The notes beneath the pieces are model-generated. The model did not search any database and was not told the DNA's origin. It saw only the letters and a program-made list of their open reading frames with translations. A stretch of 24,104 nt of DNA. It comes from a virus. Below, one piece after another: positions 1 through 8,152 of the stretch; position 1 is the first letter of the stretch, and each line of letters begins with the position of its first letter. The stretch covers positions 1 through 24,104 of IMG/VR virus record IMGVR_UViG_3300031251_000100; one strand, 5' to 3'. Both the position numbers and the translations under genes were made by a program.

Positions 1-570
1 CCATTCATGATTTCCTCGAAATCGAGCTGATCGTCGAGGAAGCGGCACTGGAAGGAATAAGTGCAGGTCGCCGTGATCGCGTGGCCGGCGGTTGGGGCCG
101 TCGTGAACGTGATCGTGTTGCCGTTGTTCACTGTGAAGGCGCCGGCTGCGCCACCGTTGTCATGCACCACTGGGGTTCCGGTGATCCAGGATACGGGCTC
201 GGTGGCGCTACCCAGCGTCCGCTGCAACGTGAAGACCTTGTTGGATCCGTCGCCGGTCGCCGGTAGCGTCGCTAGAAAGGTTGTCTGCGCGTTGTCAAGG
301 GGATCGGTGTAAAGGAACGTGCCATATTGCCCTTGGCATTGAATATGAAGGCCCATGAGGCTTTGCAGAGAATTGGGCGTCAGCCCCGAGTACGCTGATC
401 CGGAGTCGAGGCCGTCGAAGGTCAGCTCGAACTCGTATAACCCCTGGGAATACAGCGGGGCGCGCACCTCGCGGCCCGAGACATGGCTCGCCACGCGGGT
501 TGAAAACAATGGCTTCTTGTGAACGGACCAACCTAGGCCGGAGAGGGTGGGAAAGCTCGGAGGAGTGGTC
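1..570 (-). CDS. DUF2460 / TIGR02217 tail-tip protein, 3' end cut by window
   Basis: The first 190 codons of a minus-strand gene that continues past base 1. Translation from the ATG at 570 gives PSFPTLSGLGWSVHKKP near the start, then FSTRVASHVSGREVRAPLYS, MGLHIQCQGQYGTFLYTDP and a late FQCRFLDDQLDFEEIMN. These segments match the DUF2460/TIGR02217 family from memory; in gene transfer agents and GTA-like phages this protein (GTA gp12) is a distal tail component joining the tube to the baseplate hub. It follows the tape measure gene, which is the expected place. Starting at 570 leaves about 70 bases after the tape measure stop, containing a promoter-like TTGACA. The visible part is nearly full length for the family, which usually ends near 200-210 residues. 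I am confident of the family; the exact tail-tip role is from family knowledge. Confidence 0.9.
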
Positions 571-601
571 ATGGATTCCTGTTGCGGTGATCTCTAGGCA
601 C

Positions 602-631
602 CATCTAGCACCACGATCTAATAGGTGTCAA
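602..631 (-). promoter_or_regulatory. promoter-like element before the DUF2460 gene
   Basis: On the minus strand a perfect TTGACA (631..626) begins the sequence TTGACACCTATTAGATCGTG. No good -10 hexamer follows: TAGATG at 18-bp spacing is the best match. I flag it because the element lies in the only gap between two tail genes. It also shares TTGACACC-N8-CGTG in the same register with the promoter at 22399-22427, and TTAGATC with the promoter at 16771-16799. A phage promoter driving tail-tip genes is an inference. Confidence 0.45.
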
Positions 632-640
632 GGTAATAGA

Positions 641-3600
641 CTACCTACCTAGGCGGGATAGCCCGAGATGGCCGCCCGTGCGCACACTTTCATTCAATGA
701 TTTGGCAATTGCCTTCCCGTGCTCCTTGAAGAATTGGTGGACGCTGCGCGAATCCATGGCGCTTACATTGAAATGGGTGTGGTGATGAACGCCGCCGCCC
801 CCCGCTGCGCCCCCCGCGCCTCCTACAGCGGACGACCCGCTACGGATTGCGCCTGCCTGCGCGGCCGGAATAATCATCTCGCCCTTGTGAACCTGGGCGA
901 TCATATCGTTGGGCAGCTCCCAAGAACCGCTGGCGAACGCTGGGAGCCCTATCGCCCCAAGCGCTAGGGTGGCGATGCCTCCGATCCCGCCGGGAAGGGC
1001 TAGGAGGGCCATCTGGGCTAGCCAGTTCGCGACAATCTTAGCGACGGCCTGGGCGAACATGCCTATGATGCTATCCAGAACATTTCTAACGGCATCCCTT
1101 AATTTTTGATGCTGCGTAATAATGCCTGTAAAAGCGGTGGCAACCGTTGAAGTTACAGAGCCGAAGACTTGCTGATATTGAGCGGCTACTTTTTCGGTCG
1201 CCTTCGCTTGCTCGTCAGCTATTTTCTTCGCGTATTCCGCGTCAACCTCTGCCTTTTTCTGGCTGTACTCCCTAAATTTCGTCAGGTCATCGGTGTATAG
1301 CGAGGACAGCTTACCGTAATGCGCGGTGTCTGCGGCTTCTTCCTTTTTATATAGGTCGATAATTTCTTGAGCGCCCTTGGAGAAAGAGATCGTCTTCTCC
1401 TGAACAGCGGCCTTTACATTGTCGATACTCGTTTCTAGGGACTTTTTCTCCGCATTCCAGCGGACGTTCTCCTCCTCTGCTTGGTTAGCCGTCTGCTGCT
1501 TATCGTAGGCGTCCTGAATTTGAAGCTTCTGCGCCTCGAATTCCTGAAACTTGGCCCCGTTGGGATCATTCGCGTAAGGCGCCTGCTCGACATTCACGGC
1601 GCCAAGTTTGGCGTTGAGTTCTTCCTTGCTGCCTTTGGTTGACCTCGCGTCCTCCAGATCAAATGACGCCTTTTTAGCGGCCGTAACCTTTTCGGTAAGC
1701 GCCGCCTCATCCTGTAGCAACTTCAATTTCGCCGTGCGGAATTTGGCGGAGTTCTGATCCGTCGCGCCGATATCTTTTAGGGCGGCAAGCTCTTTCTGGT
1801 CCGCCTCGACCATATCCCGAGCGGCTTTTACTTCGTTGATATTGCCGGCGGCGCGCGCCTCCAGTATGGCGAGCTGCGCTTGTTCAATAGCCGTGCCGCC
1901 GGAGCGCGCGTCAGCCTGGTCCTTGATCGATTCCCTGATTTTTTGCTGCTTATCGAGTTCGTCACCGACGGCCGCATTCATCGTGCCCTGCGACGAGACA
2001 TTCGCGGCCTCGGCGGCGCGGCGATCTGCATTGATGCCGCCGTTGTCCCCTTGGTGGGAGAGGATCGACGAAGATATCTGGCCCGAATCCCCTGTGCGCG
2101 CGGCCGCCGCAATATTGGCCGGAAGGTGCCCGTAATTATAAGCGATCGACGTTAGAGACGCTTTGGCCTGGTCGGACAATTTGGCCCATTCGGGTCCGAC
2201 GTCTTTGGCCGCTTGGTTCGTGAATTCCACGACCCGGCGCGCGAGGTCGCGCTGCGCATCGACGATCGTGGTCACGGTGTCCGCTACGACCGCGTGAACC
2301 TTCCCCGTCTCGTCGGTCGTCGTATCAGAACCATACCCCGCCCGGTATGCGTTCACGTCGTACTTCGCGGTCGGCTGGAACCCTTCAAACTGCTTGATCA
2401 ATGCCGTGGCGTCAGCCGTTCCGCCTGTCGCGCCGCCGGCAGCCCCGATCCCGCCGCTCGATATCGCCTTCAACCCTTGCTGGAGCTTTTCGACCTTGTC
2501 GATCGACTCCTGCAATTGCTGCGGAAGCGTATTTTCCTTGATGGTCAGGTTGTTGGCGTCGGCGATGACGTTTTTCAAGCGGGAGGAAAGGTCCTGCGCG
2601 CTCTTAGCCGCCTGTTCGAGTAGGGTGCTGGCAGAAGTAAGCGCCCGGCCGAAGTCATGCGTCGCCGCTGCGCCAACTTGCGCAAAAGTACCGAATCTAA
2701 AGAACTGCGAAGCGGCCGCAAGCATCCGCTCGCCAAAAGTTGTTGTCTCCGCAGAGGTGCCCTTGATCGCATCTTCGGTTCGTTTGAAGGCCGCAGCCAA
2801 ATGGCCGAGAATAACCGACCGCGCTTCATCGGCGTCGCCGGACTGCTGCGCCGTGTCGAGAGCTTGGGACTCTGCAAGAGACAAGGCCCCGAAGGATTCC
2901 GCCAACGCCTTACCGGCGGTGAATGGCTTATCCATCGCCGCGCTCATATTGGCCATCGCTGTCGGGATATCGGTCCCCGATATTTCGGCCAGCGGCTGAA
3001 TGGATTTCTCTATCGCAAGCGCTATTACACCAGAGGTGTCACCAATCTTAACGGCTACCGAAGATATTGCCGCAGACGCCTCTGATGTAGCGTCCGGGAT
3101 ACCCGCGAATCCTTCTTGGAGCGTTTTAATAGCCGCCAGCGTGGAGTTATTTCCGGCGGCAGCAGATTGCCGAAATAGACTCTGGGTCTGCTCCTTGAAT
3201 TCGAAAATCTTCGCGCTTAGGTAGCCAAGGTATCCTACCGCGATCGCAACCTCGCCGACGAAGGCAACGAGGCCAATTTTTGCGGCGGAGAAGGCGCCTG
3301 CGCTTTGCAATGCGGTGATCGTCACATTGGCGAGAGTGCCTTGCATCTGCCCGAAGCGGCCGGCGAGAGCCTCGTCGGTGATCGCGTGGCCTTCACGAAC
3401 ATAGAAGCCTAGTCCCGCCCCCGCGCGCTTGGCCTCCCCGCCGACGCCGTTGAGCTTCTTGCCGACTTTGTCCAGCTCGCCGCCGAACGCCGCCGTTATC
3501 TCGGCCGCTTCGATACCGGCCAGTTTGGATTGCTGTAGAGCCTGGAGATACCCGCCGAAGGCAGCCCCCGAGAGGGAGCTGGTCGGTCCCTGCCCGGCCC

Positions 3601-3979
3601 GCGTCGTTCCTTGAAAGCTTTTGCTGGTACGGTCGGCGGCCGCAACTTTTTCTGCCCTGTTTAACTGTTCCGTTTCTTTGTAAAGCTTGCTTGTCGCGAC
3701 AGCCTGGGCGAGGAGCGCTTTGGCGTTATCCTGCGCGGCCTTCGCTGCCTTCGCGTCCTCGACGCTCGTTCCCTTAAGAGAATCCTGCAACTCCTTGAGC
3801 TGCGCGGCCGCTCGCCCAGCGGCCAACGATGCGTCGTCTAGCTCGCGGCGCATAATATCTCCACCGACGCCTCGGGCAACGAGGTCGGAGAGTTCCTTTA
3901 CGGTGTTGTTGAAGGATTTGAGATTGGCTTGGGCCTGCGCGATCTCGGCCCTAATCTGAATGCTGACATCGTCTGCCAT
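641..3979 (-). CDS. tail tape measure protein with internal lysozyme-like domain
   Basis: A protein of 1112 residues, the longest in the window, located between the tail chaperones and the DUF2460 gene: the standard place for the tape measure protein, which sets tail length and is ejected into the host. The first 150 residues and residues 690-960 are charged and alanine-rich, predicted coiled coil. Hydrophobic stretches lie around residues 230-255 and 985-1015. The C-terminus contains a Gly-rich stretch, HHHTHFNVSAMDSRSVHQFF and KSLNES, typical of lambdoid and GTA-like tape measure proteins. Residues about 525-660 look like a T4-lysozyme-type (GH24-like) domain: IKQFEG, then AYRAGYGSDTTT in the position of the family's GYGHT, then SLTSIAYNYG. 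Such muralidase insertions in tape measure proteins help local cell-wall penetration. The start ATG follows the T chaperone stop by 18 bases. Assuming about 1.5 angstrom per residue, the tail would be roughly 160-170 nm, an estimate only. Confidence 0.92.
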   Translation of the reverse strand: MADDVSIQIRAEIAQAQANLKSFNNTVKELSDLVARGVGGDIMRRELDDASLAAGRAAAQLKELQDSLKGTSVEDAKAAKAAQDNAKALLAQAVATSKLYKETEQLNRAEKVAAADRTSKSFQGTTRAGQGPTSSLSGAAFGGYLQALQQSKLAGIEAAEITAAFGGELDKVGKKLNGVGGEAKRAGAGLGFYVREGHAITDEALAGRFGQMQGTLANVTITALQSAGAFSAAKIGLVAFVGEVAIAVGYLGYLSAKIFEFKEQTQSLFRQSAAAGNNSTLAAIKTLQEGFAGIPDATSEASAAISSVAVKIGDTSGVIALAIEKSIQPLAEISGTDIPTAMANMSAAMDKPFTAGKALAESFGALSLAESQALDTAQQSGDADEARSVILGHLAAAFKRTEDAIKGTSAETTTFGERMLAAASQFFRFGTFAQVGAAATHDFGRALTSASTLLEQAAKSAQDLSSRLKNVIADANNLTIKENTLPQQLQESIDKVEKLQQGLKAISSGGIGAAGGATGGTADATALIKQFEGFQPTAKYDVNAYRAGYGSDTTTDETGKVHAVVADTVTTIVDAQRDLARRVVEFTNQAAKDVGPEWAKLSDQAKASLTSIAYNYGHLPANIAAAARTGDSGQISSSILSHQGDNGGINADRRAAEAANVSSQGTMNAAVGDELDKQQKIRESIKDQADARSGGTAIEQAQLAILEARAAGNINEVKAARDMVEADQKELAALKDIGATDQNSAKFRTAKLKLLQDEAALTEKVTAAKKASFDLEDARSTKGSKEELNAKLGAVNVEQAPYANDPNGAKFQEFEAQKLQIQDAYDKQQTANQAEEENVRWNAEKKSLETSIDNVKAAVQEKTISFSKGAQEIIDLYKKEEAADTAHYGKLSSLYTDDLTKFREYSQKKAEVDAEYAKKIADEQAKATEKVAAQYQQVFGSVTSTVATAFTGIITQHQKLRDAVRNVLDSIIGMFAQAVAKIVANWLAQMALLALPGGIGGIATLALGAIGLPAFASGSWELPNDMIAQVHKGEMIIPAAQAGAIRSGSSAVGGAGGAAGGGGVHHHTHFNVSAMDSRSVHQFFKEHGKAIAKSLNESVRTGGHLGLSRLGR

Positions 3980-3997
3980 GGCGCGCTTTACCGTTCC

Positions 3998-4572
3998 CTA
4001 CATATTGTTCACGAACGCGCCTGGGATTTGGCCCATCAGATCTCCAATCCCACTCGGGTCATTCTGGTCTCTGGACTCGGTGACTTTCACCGCGTCCGTC
4101 TTTTTCTTCGAATCGCCCCCATGGACGTATTTCAATATCTCGTGCGTCGGAGGCCACTCGTTCCAATATTTGAACAAGGCCAGGACGTCCAACATCTCCA
4201 TCTCCCTGATTTGGTCCGGTGTGTAATGGCACACCGTCATCAGTCGGCAGTAGATGAACTCGAAATCTACTCGGCCGCCCCCGCTGGGGGCTCCGCTTCC
4301 CCCGGAGTTTTGTTCTCCAGGAACCCACCGAGACGAAGCACGGCGCCCATGGCCGCTGCGACTTGGTCGGTTGTCGCTTCAAAATCTCGGATTTTTTCCG
4401 AATCTTCCGGGTAGTCGCGACCTAGAGCAATTTTAACAATGGCGATTGAAAGGGGCATCGTGCTGCCGCCGGCCATGAGGATGGGTTCGATGTCTTCGAC
4501 CTGTCCCAACGTAAGCGGGCGGATGCTCCACTCTTTGTCGCCGAGGGTGATGGTGATTGGCTTTGCGCGCAT
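3998..4572 (-). CDS. tail assembly chaperone GT fusion made by -1 frameshift
   Basis: The 101-aa G-like frame (4267-4572) and the frame ending at 3998 lie in different phases. The downstream frame stays open back through the end of the G frame, reading G-S-G-A-P-S-G-G-G-R-V-D-F-E-F-I-Y-C-R-L-M before its first ATG at 4240. A single -1 shift near 4285-4303 joins them into a 191-aa product; 575 bases plus one re-read base gives exactly 192 codons. The best in-phase run is G GGG GAA at 4297-4303; G CCC CCA at 4285-4291 is a weaker option. In lambda and most long-tailed phages the G and GT proteins, made in this way, chaperone the tape measure protein during tail tube assembly. The T part (CHYTPDQIREMEMLD, YWNEWPPT) looks like that family. 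The site of slippage is inferred. Confidence 0.75.
4267..4572 (-). CDS. tail assembly chaperone, G-like (unshifted product)
   Basis: A 101-residue protein between the tail tube gene and the tape measure gene. It begins MRAKPITITLGDKEWSIRPL, a pattern seen in tail assembly chaperones of siphophages (short beta-rich start, then helices). It contains TLGQVEDIEPILMAGG and a helical end VAAAMGAVLRLGGFLE, followed by an acidic, Pro/Ala-rich tail. AAGGA upstream of the ATG at 4572 serves as ribosome binding site. By position and by the overlapping open -1 frame it is the counterpart of lambda gpG. The unshifted protein should be much more abundant than the GT fusion. The identification rests on synteny and overall shape rather than a catalytic motif. 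Confidence 0.78.
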   Translation of the reverse strand: MRAKPITITLGDKEWSIRPLTLGQVEDIEPILMAGGSTMPLSIAIVKIALGRDYPEDSEKIRDFEATTDQVAAAMGAVLRLGGFLENKTPGEAEPPAGAAE

Positions 4573-4631
4573 AAAAGAAAAGTCCTTTTTGGATTGTTGC
4601 TGCTTCGGTTAAATTATGACCCACTGATCCA

Positions 4632-5381
4632 TTATGAGATCTCGGGGAAGCTCATCGTCATGACGTTGCCCGAGCTGTCCGCGAAGAAGCCGAATTCGAA
4701 ATCGGGCATCACGAAGTCTTCGAGTTTGGTCGCGAGGCTAAAGCTGTTCGAGGTCGCGTTGTGGATCTTCACGACGAACGGCTTGCTCAGATAGGTCGTG
4801 TAGAGGGCCATCTGGAAGCTTGGCTGAGTGCCGAGCAACTGATTGCTCACGACAATCTTCTGCGTGGTAGCAGTCGCGGTCGTGTAGCCGTAATTGATGA
4901 GAACCGCCGTTCCCGTGTCGGCCGCAGCGAACGTGTAGATGCCCGTGGCAACGACAACGGAGTATTGCCCCGTGGTTGGCGCGCTGGCGACTTTCGTGAG
5001 GGGAAGGCCCGTCGCAAGGTTCGTCACGCCGAAGTCATCGACAAAAGTTGCGGCGTGGGAGACGGTGATCTGGAAGGGGGTCGTCGGGATAGATCCCGCT
5101 TCCTGATAGGCGACGGTGTACTGACCGGCCACCGGGTTGATGCCGAAAAACAGGTTCGCGTATGCCAAGCCACTGATCGAGGCGACTTTCGCCTTGCCCG
5201 TTGCCTTAATGGTGCCGCGTGCCGTGGCGACGGGGAACTGGAACTGACCATACAGCTCCTTTTGGTTCGCCTTGACGTCGATCGTCACCTCTTGAAGAAG
5301 TCCGAATGGGGTGGGGGTCGTATTTGCGACATCGATCCGCGCGGCCATAAGGACGCCCGAGCCAAACGAGTAAACAGCCAT
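4632..5381 (-). CDS. major tail tube protein with Ig-like insertion
   Basis: A 249-residue protein in the slot of the major tail (tube) protein, just before the tail chaperones. It opens MAVYSFGSGVLMAARIDVAN, followed by LLQEVTIDVKANQKELYG and FPVATARGTIKATGKAKVAS, a beta-rich pattern typical of phage tube proteins that polymerise into hexameric rings. Residues about 98-167 form a separate beta-rich unit (TPFQITV, LTKVASAPTTGQYSV, GIYTFAAADTG, INYGY), nearly the same as a unit in the head-tail connector at 6650-7459. The C-terminal part (LEDFVMPDFEFGFFADSSG) returns to the tube fold. GGAGC lies 8 bases before the ATG. Family assignment is strong from position and sequence; the Ig-like nature of the insert is inferred from pattern. 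Confidence 0.88.
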   Translation of the reverse strand: MAVYSFGSGVLMAARIDVANTTPTPFGLLQEVTIDVKANQKELYGQFQFPVATARGTIKATGKAKVASISGLAYANLFFGINPVAGQYTVAYQEAGSIPTTPFQITVSHAATFVDDFGVTNLATGLPLTKVASAPTTGQYSVVVATGIYTFAAADTGTAVLINYGYTTATATTQKIVVSNQLLGTQPSFQMALYTTYLSKPFVVKIHNATSNSFSLATKLEDFVMPDFEFGFFADSSGNVMTMSFPEIS

Positions 5382-5384
5382 AGC

Positions 5385-5693
5385 TTAAAGCTCCTTGATG
5401 AGTGCGGCGAGCCGCGTTTTCAAATCGTCTTTTGCGTGGTGCAAAAGGTTCCACGTTTGAACGTCTTGACCGAGCGCTGTTCCGACGAAAGAGTCCTGGA
5501 ACCAGCGTTCAATCGAATCATGCACCCGCGCGACAATTGGGTTGACTTGCGGCTTCGGGGCGGCCGGCGGCGCGGGAATAGGCGCGGGCGGCGCGGGAAT
5601 AGGCGCGGACGGCGCAGTAGCCGTCGTAACAGCCGTCGTGGGGGCCGGGGTAGGAGTGGCGGGGGCCTGCCCCGTTGTAACTTCCGAAACCAT
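5385..5693 (-). CDS. unknown protein with Pro/Ala-rich N-terminus
   Basis: A 102-residue protein between the tail terminator candidate and the tail tube gene. Residues 1-48 are almost wholly Pro, Ala, Thr and Val with repeated APIPAPP units; the DNA there carries a near-perfect tandem repeat of about 20 bases around 5570-5610. Residues 50-102 are a compact helical domain (IVARVHDSIERWFQDSF, LLHHAKDDLKTRLAALIKEL). The gene lies within the tail operon; its stop is 3 bases before the tail tube start codon. I do not recognise the family. A small linker-plus-helix protein could be a minor tail or tube-associated component, but this is a guess from position. Confidence 0.7.
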   Translation of the reverse strand: MVSEVTTGQAPATPTPAPTTAVTTATAPSAPIPAPPAPIPAPPAAPKPQVNPIVARVHDSIERWFQDSFVGTALGQDVQTWNLLHHAKDDLKTRLAALIKEL

Positions 5694-5703
5694 TAAAATT
5701 CAC

Positions 5704-6135
5704 CTACGGTAGTGTAACTAGAACCGGGACGACGATCATGCCGTCTCCGTCGAGATCGCCGGGAACCTTCAAAACGGTCCCGCGAATCTGGCAGTTGTAT
5801 GCCGCGCCGCCGAGGGTGTTTCGGCCGATCGCGGCGTCGGACCCGGTGGGGACCATTGCCAAATCGAGGGCATCCAAGATAGAATCCTGTAGAGGGGCGT
5901 CAGAAGTAACAGCGTCTGGCGCCCCCGTATAGATGTATAACCTAAAAGGTATGGTTCGTCTAGGGTGGGCTCCGTTGTGCCATTCGTACTTCTCCATGCC
6001 GCCTTCAAAGACAAAGCAGCACGGCCGAATGGTGGCGTCCGTGATCATCTTGAGCCGTGTTGAGACGGGCGTAGCCCACGCGTAAGCATTGTTGACTAAA
6101 GCGGTAAGGGCGACGGCTGCGGCTTGGCGGCTCAT
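5704..6135 (-). CDS. probable tail terminator / tail completion protein
   Basis: A 143-residue protein whose ATG overlaps the stop of the gp10-like gene (ATGA at 6132-6135). It starts with an alanine-rich helix (AAAVALTALVNNAYAW), continues with CCFVFEGGMEKYEWHNG and a strand-rich middle (RRTIPFRLYIYTG), and ends in GDLDGDGMIVVPVLVTLP. In siphophages the gene after the gp10-like connector and before the tail tube usually encodes the tail terminator, which caps the tube and joins it to the head. Length (about 130-150) and alpha/beta pattern fit. I see no diagnostic motif, so the call depends mainly on synteny. Confidence 0.65.
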   Translation of the reverse strand: MSRQAAAVALTALVNNAYAWATPVSTRLKMITDATIRPCCFVFEGGMEKYEWHNGAHPRRTIPFRLYIYTGAPDAVTSDAPLQDSILDALDLAMVPTGSDAAIGRNTLGGAAYNCQIRGTVLKVPGDLDGDGMIVVPVLVTLP

Positions 6136-6653
6136 ATCGACCTCAATTCTGCATCGAAATACTTCGCCATCTCGTCGAGAAAGGCCGCCTGCAACTCGGC
6201 GACAATCTGACCGCGCATGTCTTCCAGTGTGCTGCGCAGGTAAGACCGCTCGGGGATAGGAATGGCGTGCGCCTGCGCGGAGGCATGGAAGGTGCCGTCC
6301 TGGAATAGAAGGCTGCGGGCCGTAACCGGCAGCGTGACCCGGCGGGTGCTTACGGTGCCGCCGTATTCGTGGACACCCGCATAAGGCACGTCTGGGCCGC
6401 CGGCCGATATTGTCGCCGTGACCGAATCAGTGTCGTCGGTGACTTCATACTTGACCGAATCACCCAACCTGCCGGTCACGCGATTCAGAACCGCGCCATT
6501 CAGTTTGTTGAAGACGATTTCATCCCATAGCTTCAAGGCTATGTTGTCCATCTTCCTCATCATGAAATCATGAACTTCGTCGGGAAGATCCTCGAATAGC
6601 CGCTGCAAATTGTCGACCCCAAAGATGTCGACGGTGATGGCGTTGTCGCTCAC
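6132..6653 (-). CDS. HK97 gp10-like head-tail joining protein
   Basis: A 173-residue protein that fits the HK97 gp10-like family: a predicted N-terminal helix pair (LQRLFEDLPDEVHDFMMRK), the mid-protein DVPYAGVHEYGG, and the late IPERSYLRSTLEDM, all typical of that family (Y-A-x-x-H-E-x-G-G and P-x-R-x-F/Y-L motifs). Members act at the head-tail interface as stopper or tail-completion components. The start is GTG at 6653, overlapping the connector's TGA (GTGA), so translation is probably coupled. Its own stop overlaps the next gene in the same way. Confidence 0.85.
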   Translation of the reverse strand: MSDNAITVDIFGVDNLQRLFEDLPDEVHDFMMRKMDNIALKLWDEIVFNKLNGAVLNRVTGRLGDSVKYEVTDDTDSVTATISAGGPDVPYAGVHEYGGTVSTRRVTLPVTARSLLFQDGTFHASAQAHAIPIPERSYLRSTLEDMRGQIVAELQAAFLDEMAKYFDAELRSI

Positions 6654-7459
6654 GGCGTCACCGTGGCGCGGAACAGTTCGAGAGTTTCCCGGATGAAGGA
6701 CGAAACAGTGTTGGAGGCGAAAGTGACAGTCTCCTGGCCGCCGAGGGATTTCGATTGGTATCCCTTGTTGGTCCGGTAGTTGTAGCGATCGGCGACAAGC
6801 TCTGTGCAGGCTTCCGCAAGAGCCGCCGGGACGTATCCGTAGGAAATGGCAACGCTAGCCCCAGCGTCCGCTGCGTTGAATGTGTAGACGCCAGCCGCGA
6901 CGGAATACTGGCCGACTGCGGGCGCCGAGGCGACTTTCGTGAGCGCCGCGCCGCTGGCGTAGGCCACGTAAACGTCTGACGCCCAGCGGCCGTTCGGCTG
7001 TGTTACGGTAATCTGGAATGGCGTGGCCGGGACAACCCACTGCTCGCCGCTGATCTGGTATCCCGCCGTGTAGCTGATCGTGATGCCGTGTCGGTAAAAA
7101 CTTGGGTGGCATCCGATATAGAGGAACGTTGGGCGTCCCGGCGGGTATGGGTCAACCTGCTCAAGAGACCATCCGGAGGTGCCGGGCGTCGTCGCGGGAA
7201 GCGCGACGGCACCGTCGATAGACACAGACATGACGGAGATGACGGGCCAGCGGCGCAGCAGCAATCCTTGGTGATACTGGATGGCGTCGCGGACCTCGTT
7301 GTAGGTCGCGGGAAGAATCGATTGGCGCCCAAGAAGGGCGAGGATTTTCCCGCTCATGCTGGTGATGAGGGACGACAAAGTCGCGTCGTCCGCCGTCGAG
7401 GTTATGCCCAACCACGTCTTTACGGTAGATAGATCGGTTAGATCGTTGGGCGACGCCAC
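6650..7459 (-). CDS. head-tail connector (gp6-like) with Ig-like insertion
   Basis: A 269-residue protein. The beginning (LTDLSTVKTWLGITSTADDA, LSSLITSMSGKILALLGR) and the end (LAEACTELVADRYNYRT, SFIRETLELFRATV) form the helical gp6-like connector that docks under the portal. Family members are usually 100-200 residues; this one is enlarged by a beta-rich stretch at residues 143-209 (ATPFQITVT, LTKVASAPAVGQYSV, GVYTFNAADAG, ISYGY). Nearly the same module occurs in the tail tube protein. The start is GTG at 7459, chosen because AAGGA lies 7 bases upstream. It follows the 203-aa gene by only a few bases. The connector role is well supported by position and helix pattern; the purpose of the insertion is unknown. 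Confidence 0.85.
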   Translation of the reverse strand: MASPNDLTDLSTVKTWLGITSTADDATLSSLITSMSGKILALLGRQSILPATYNEVRDAIQYHQGLLLRRWPVISVMSVSIDGAVALPATTPGTSGWSLEQVDPYPPGRPTFLYIGCHPSFYRHGITISYTAGYQISGEQWVVPATPFQITVTQPNGRWASDVYVAYASGAALTKVASAPAVGQYSVAAGVYTFNAADAGASVAISYGYVPAALAEACTELVADRYNYRTNKGYQSKSLGGQETVTFASNTVSSFIRETLELFRATVTP

Positions 7460-7462
7460 GGA

Positions 7463-8074
7463 TTATTCCTTAGCGAAAGGAAATTCGGGAGCCAGCTCGT
7501 GCTCGTACTCCGCGTCGGCGACGAGCTTGTCGTCGGCGGCGAATTCGGCGGCCTTGTCAGCCTCGCGATCGGCGAAGAATTTATGACCGGCGGCGCGCAG
7601 CTCGGGGCCTTTCAGAGAGGGGAGAACCTTGAATCCGGTGGCCTTCAAGAACTTCTTGAGGTCGGGGAAGGTCATCGTGTCGACGTCTGCATCGGTTAGG
7701 GATCCGGGATCGAAGGGGGCATTTTCTGCCTCTTCGGGCGCATCGGGCTCAACCGGGGGAGTGAACTCACCTGGAAGGCTCTCGTCCGGCGGCGTTGAGG
7801 CGGTCAACCGATCGCGAAGCTCGTCTGCGGTAAGGCCCTGTAGAACCGCAATCGTGCGCTTCAACGCCTCGGCGTAGAGTTGGGAATAGGTCATATCGGA
7901 AAGTGCGGGGAGCGCCTCAAGGCCGGCGGGGCGCTTGAATCCGTGGGACAGGCACATTCCGAGTTCGGAGGGGAGCACCCAGGCTTCGCCTTTCTCATCC
8001 GGCACAATGGAGCGGCCGTTGAGGGACATAGAGCCGAACCCTTTGGGGGCGATGACTTTTTCAAAACCGTGCAT
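7463..8074 (-). CDS. unknown head-region protein with SAP/LEM-like C-terminal motif
   Basis: A 203-residue protein directly after the major capsid gene. The first 50 residues (SMSLNGRSIVPDEKGEAWVL, SELGMCLSHGF) resemble short beta domains common in small phage head proteins. The middle is an acidic, proline-rich linker (residues about 95-130). Residues about 130-160 (TFPDLKKFLKATGF, LKGPELRAAGHKFF) show the L-xx-FL-xxx-G-x(n)-K-xx-EL pattern of HeH/SAP-like helix-extended-loop-helix folds. Genes in this slot are often completion or decoration proteins. AGGAC lies 8 bases before the ATG. I do not recognise the full-length family, and the SAP-like comparison is by eye. Confidence 0.75.
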   Translation of the reverse strand: MHGFEKVIAPKGFGSMSLNGRSIVPDEKGEAWVLPSELGMCLSHGFKRPAGLEALPALSDMTYSQLYAEALKRTIAVLQGLTADELRDRLTASTPPDESLPGEFTPPVEPDAPEEAENAPFDPGSLTDADVDTMTFPDLKKFLKATGFKVLPSLKGPELRAAGHKFFADREADKAAEFAADDKLVADAEYEHELAPEFPFAKE

Positions 8075-8152
8075 AAAATCTTGTCCTGTTGCGTTGCTGG
8101 GGGAGGCAGAGCCGAGCTACCCCGGCTCTGTATTTCATCGATCGCGGCTGGA

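Noticed and set aside
295-531. Minus-strand 78-aa open frame at the left edge
   Set aside because: Out of frame with the DUF2460 gene, which has clear family similarity over the same bases.
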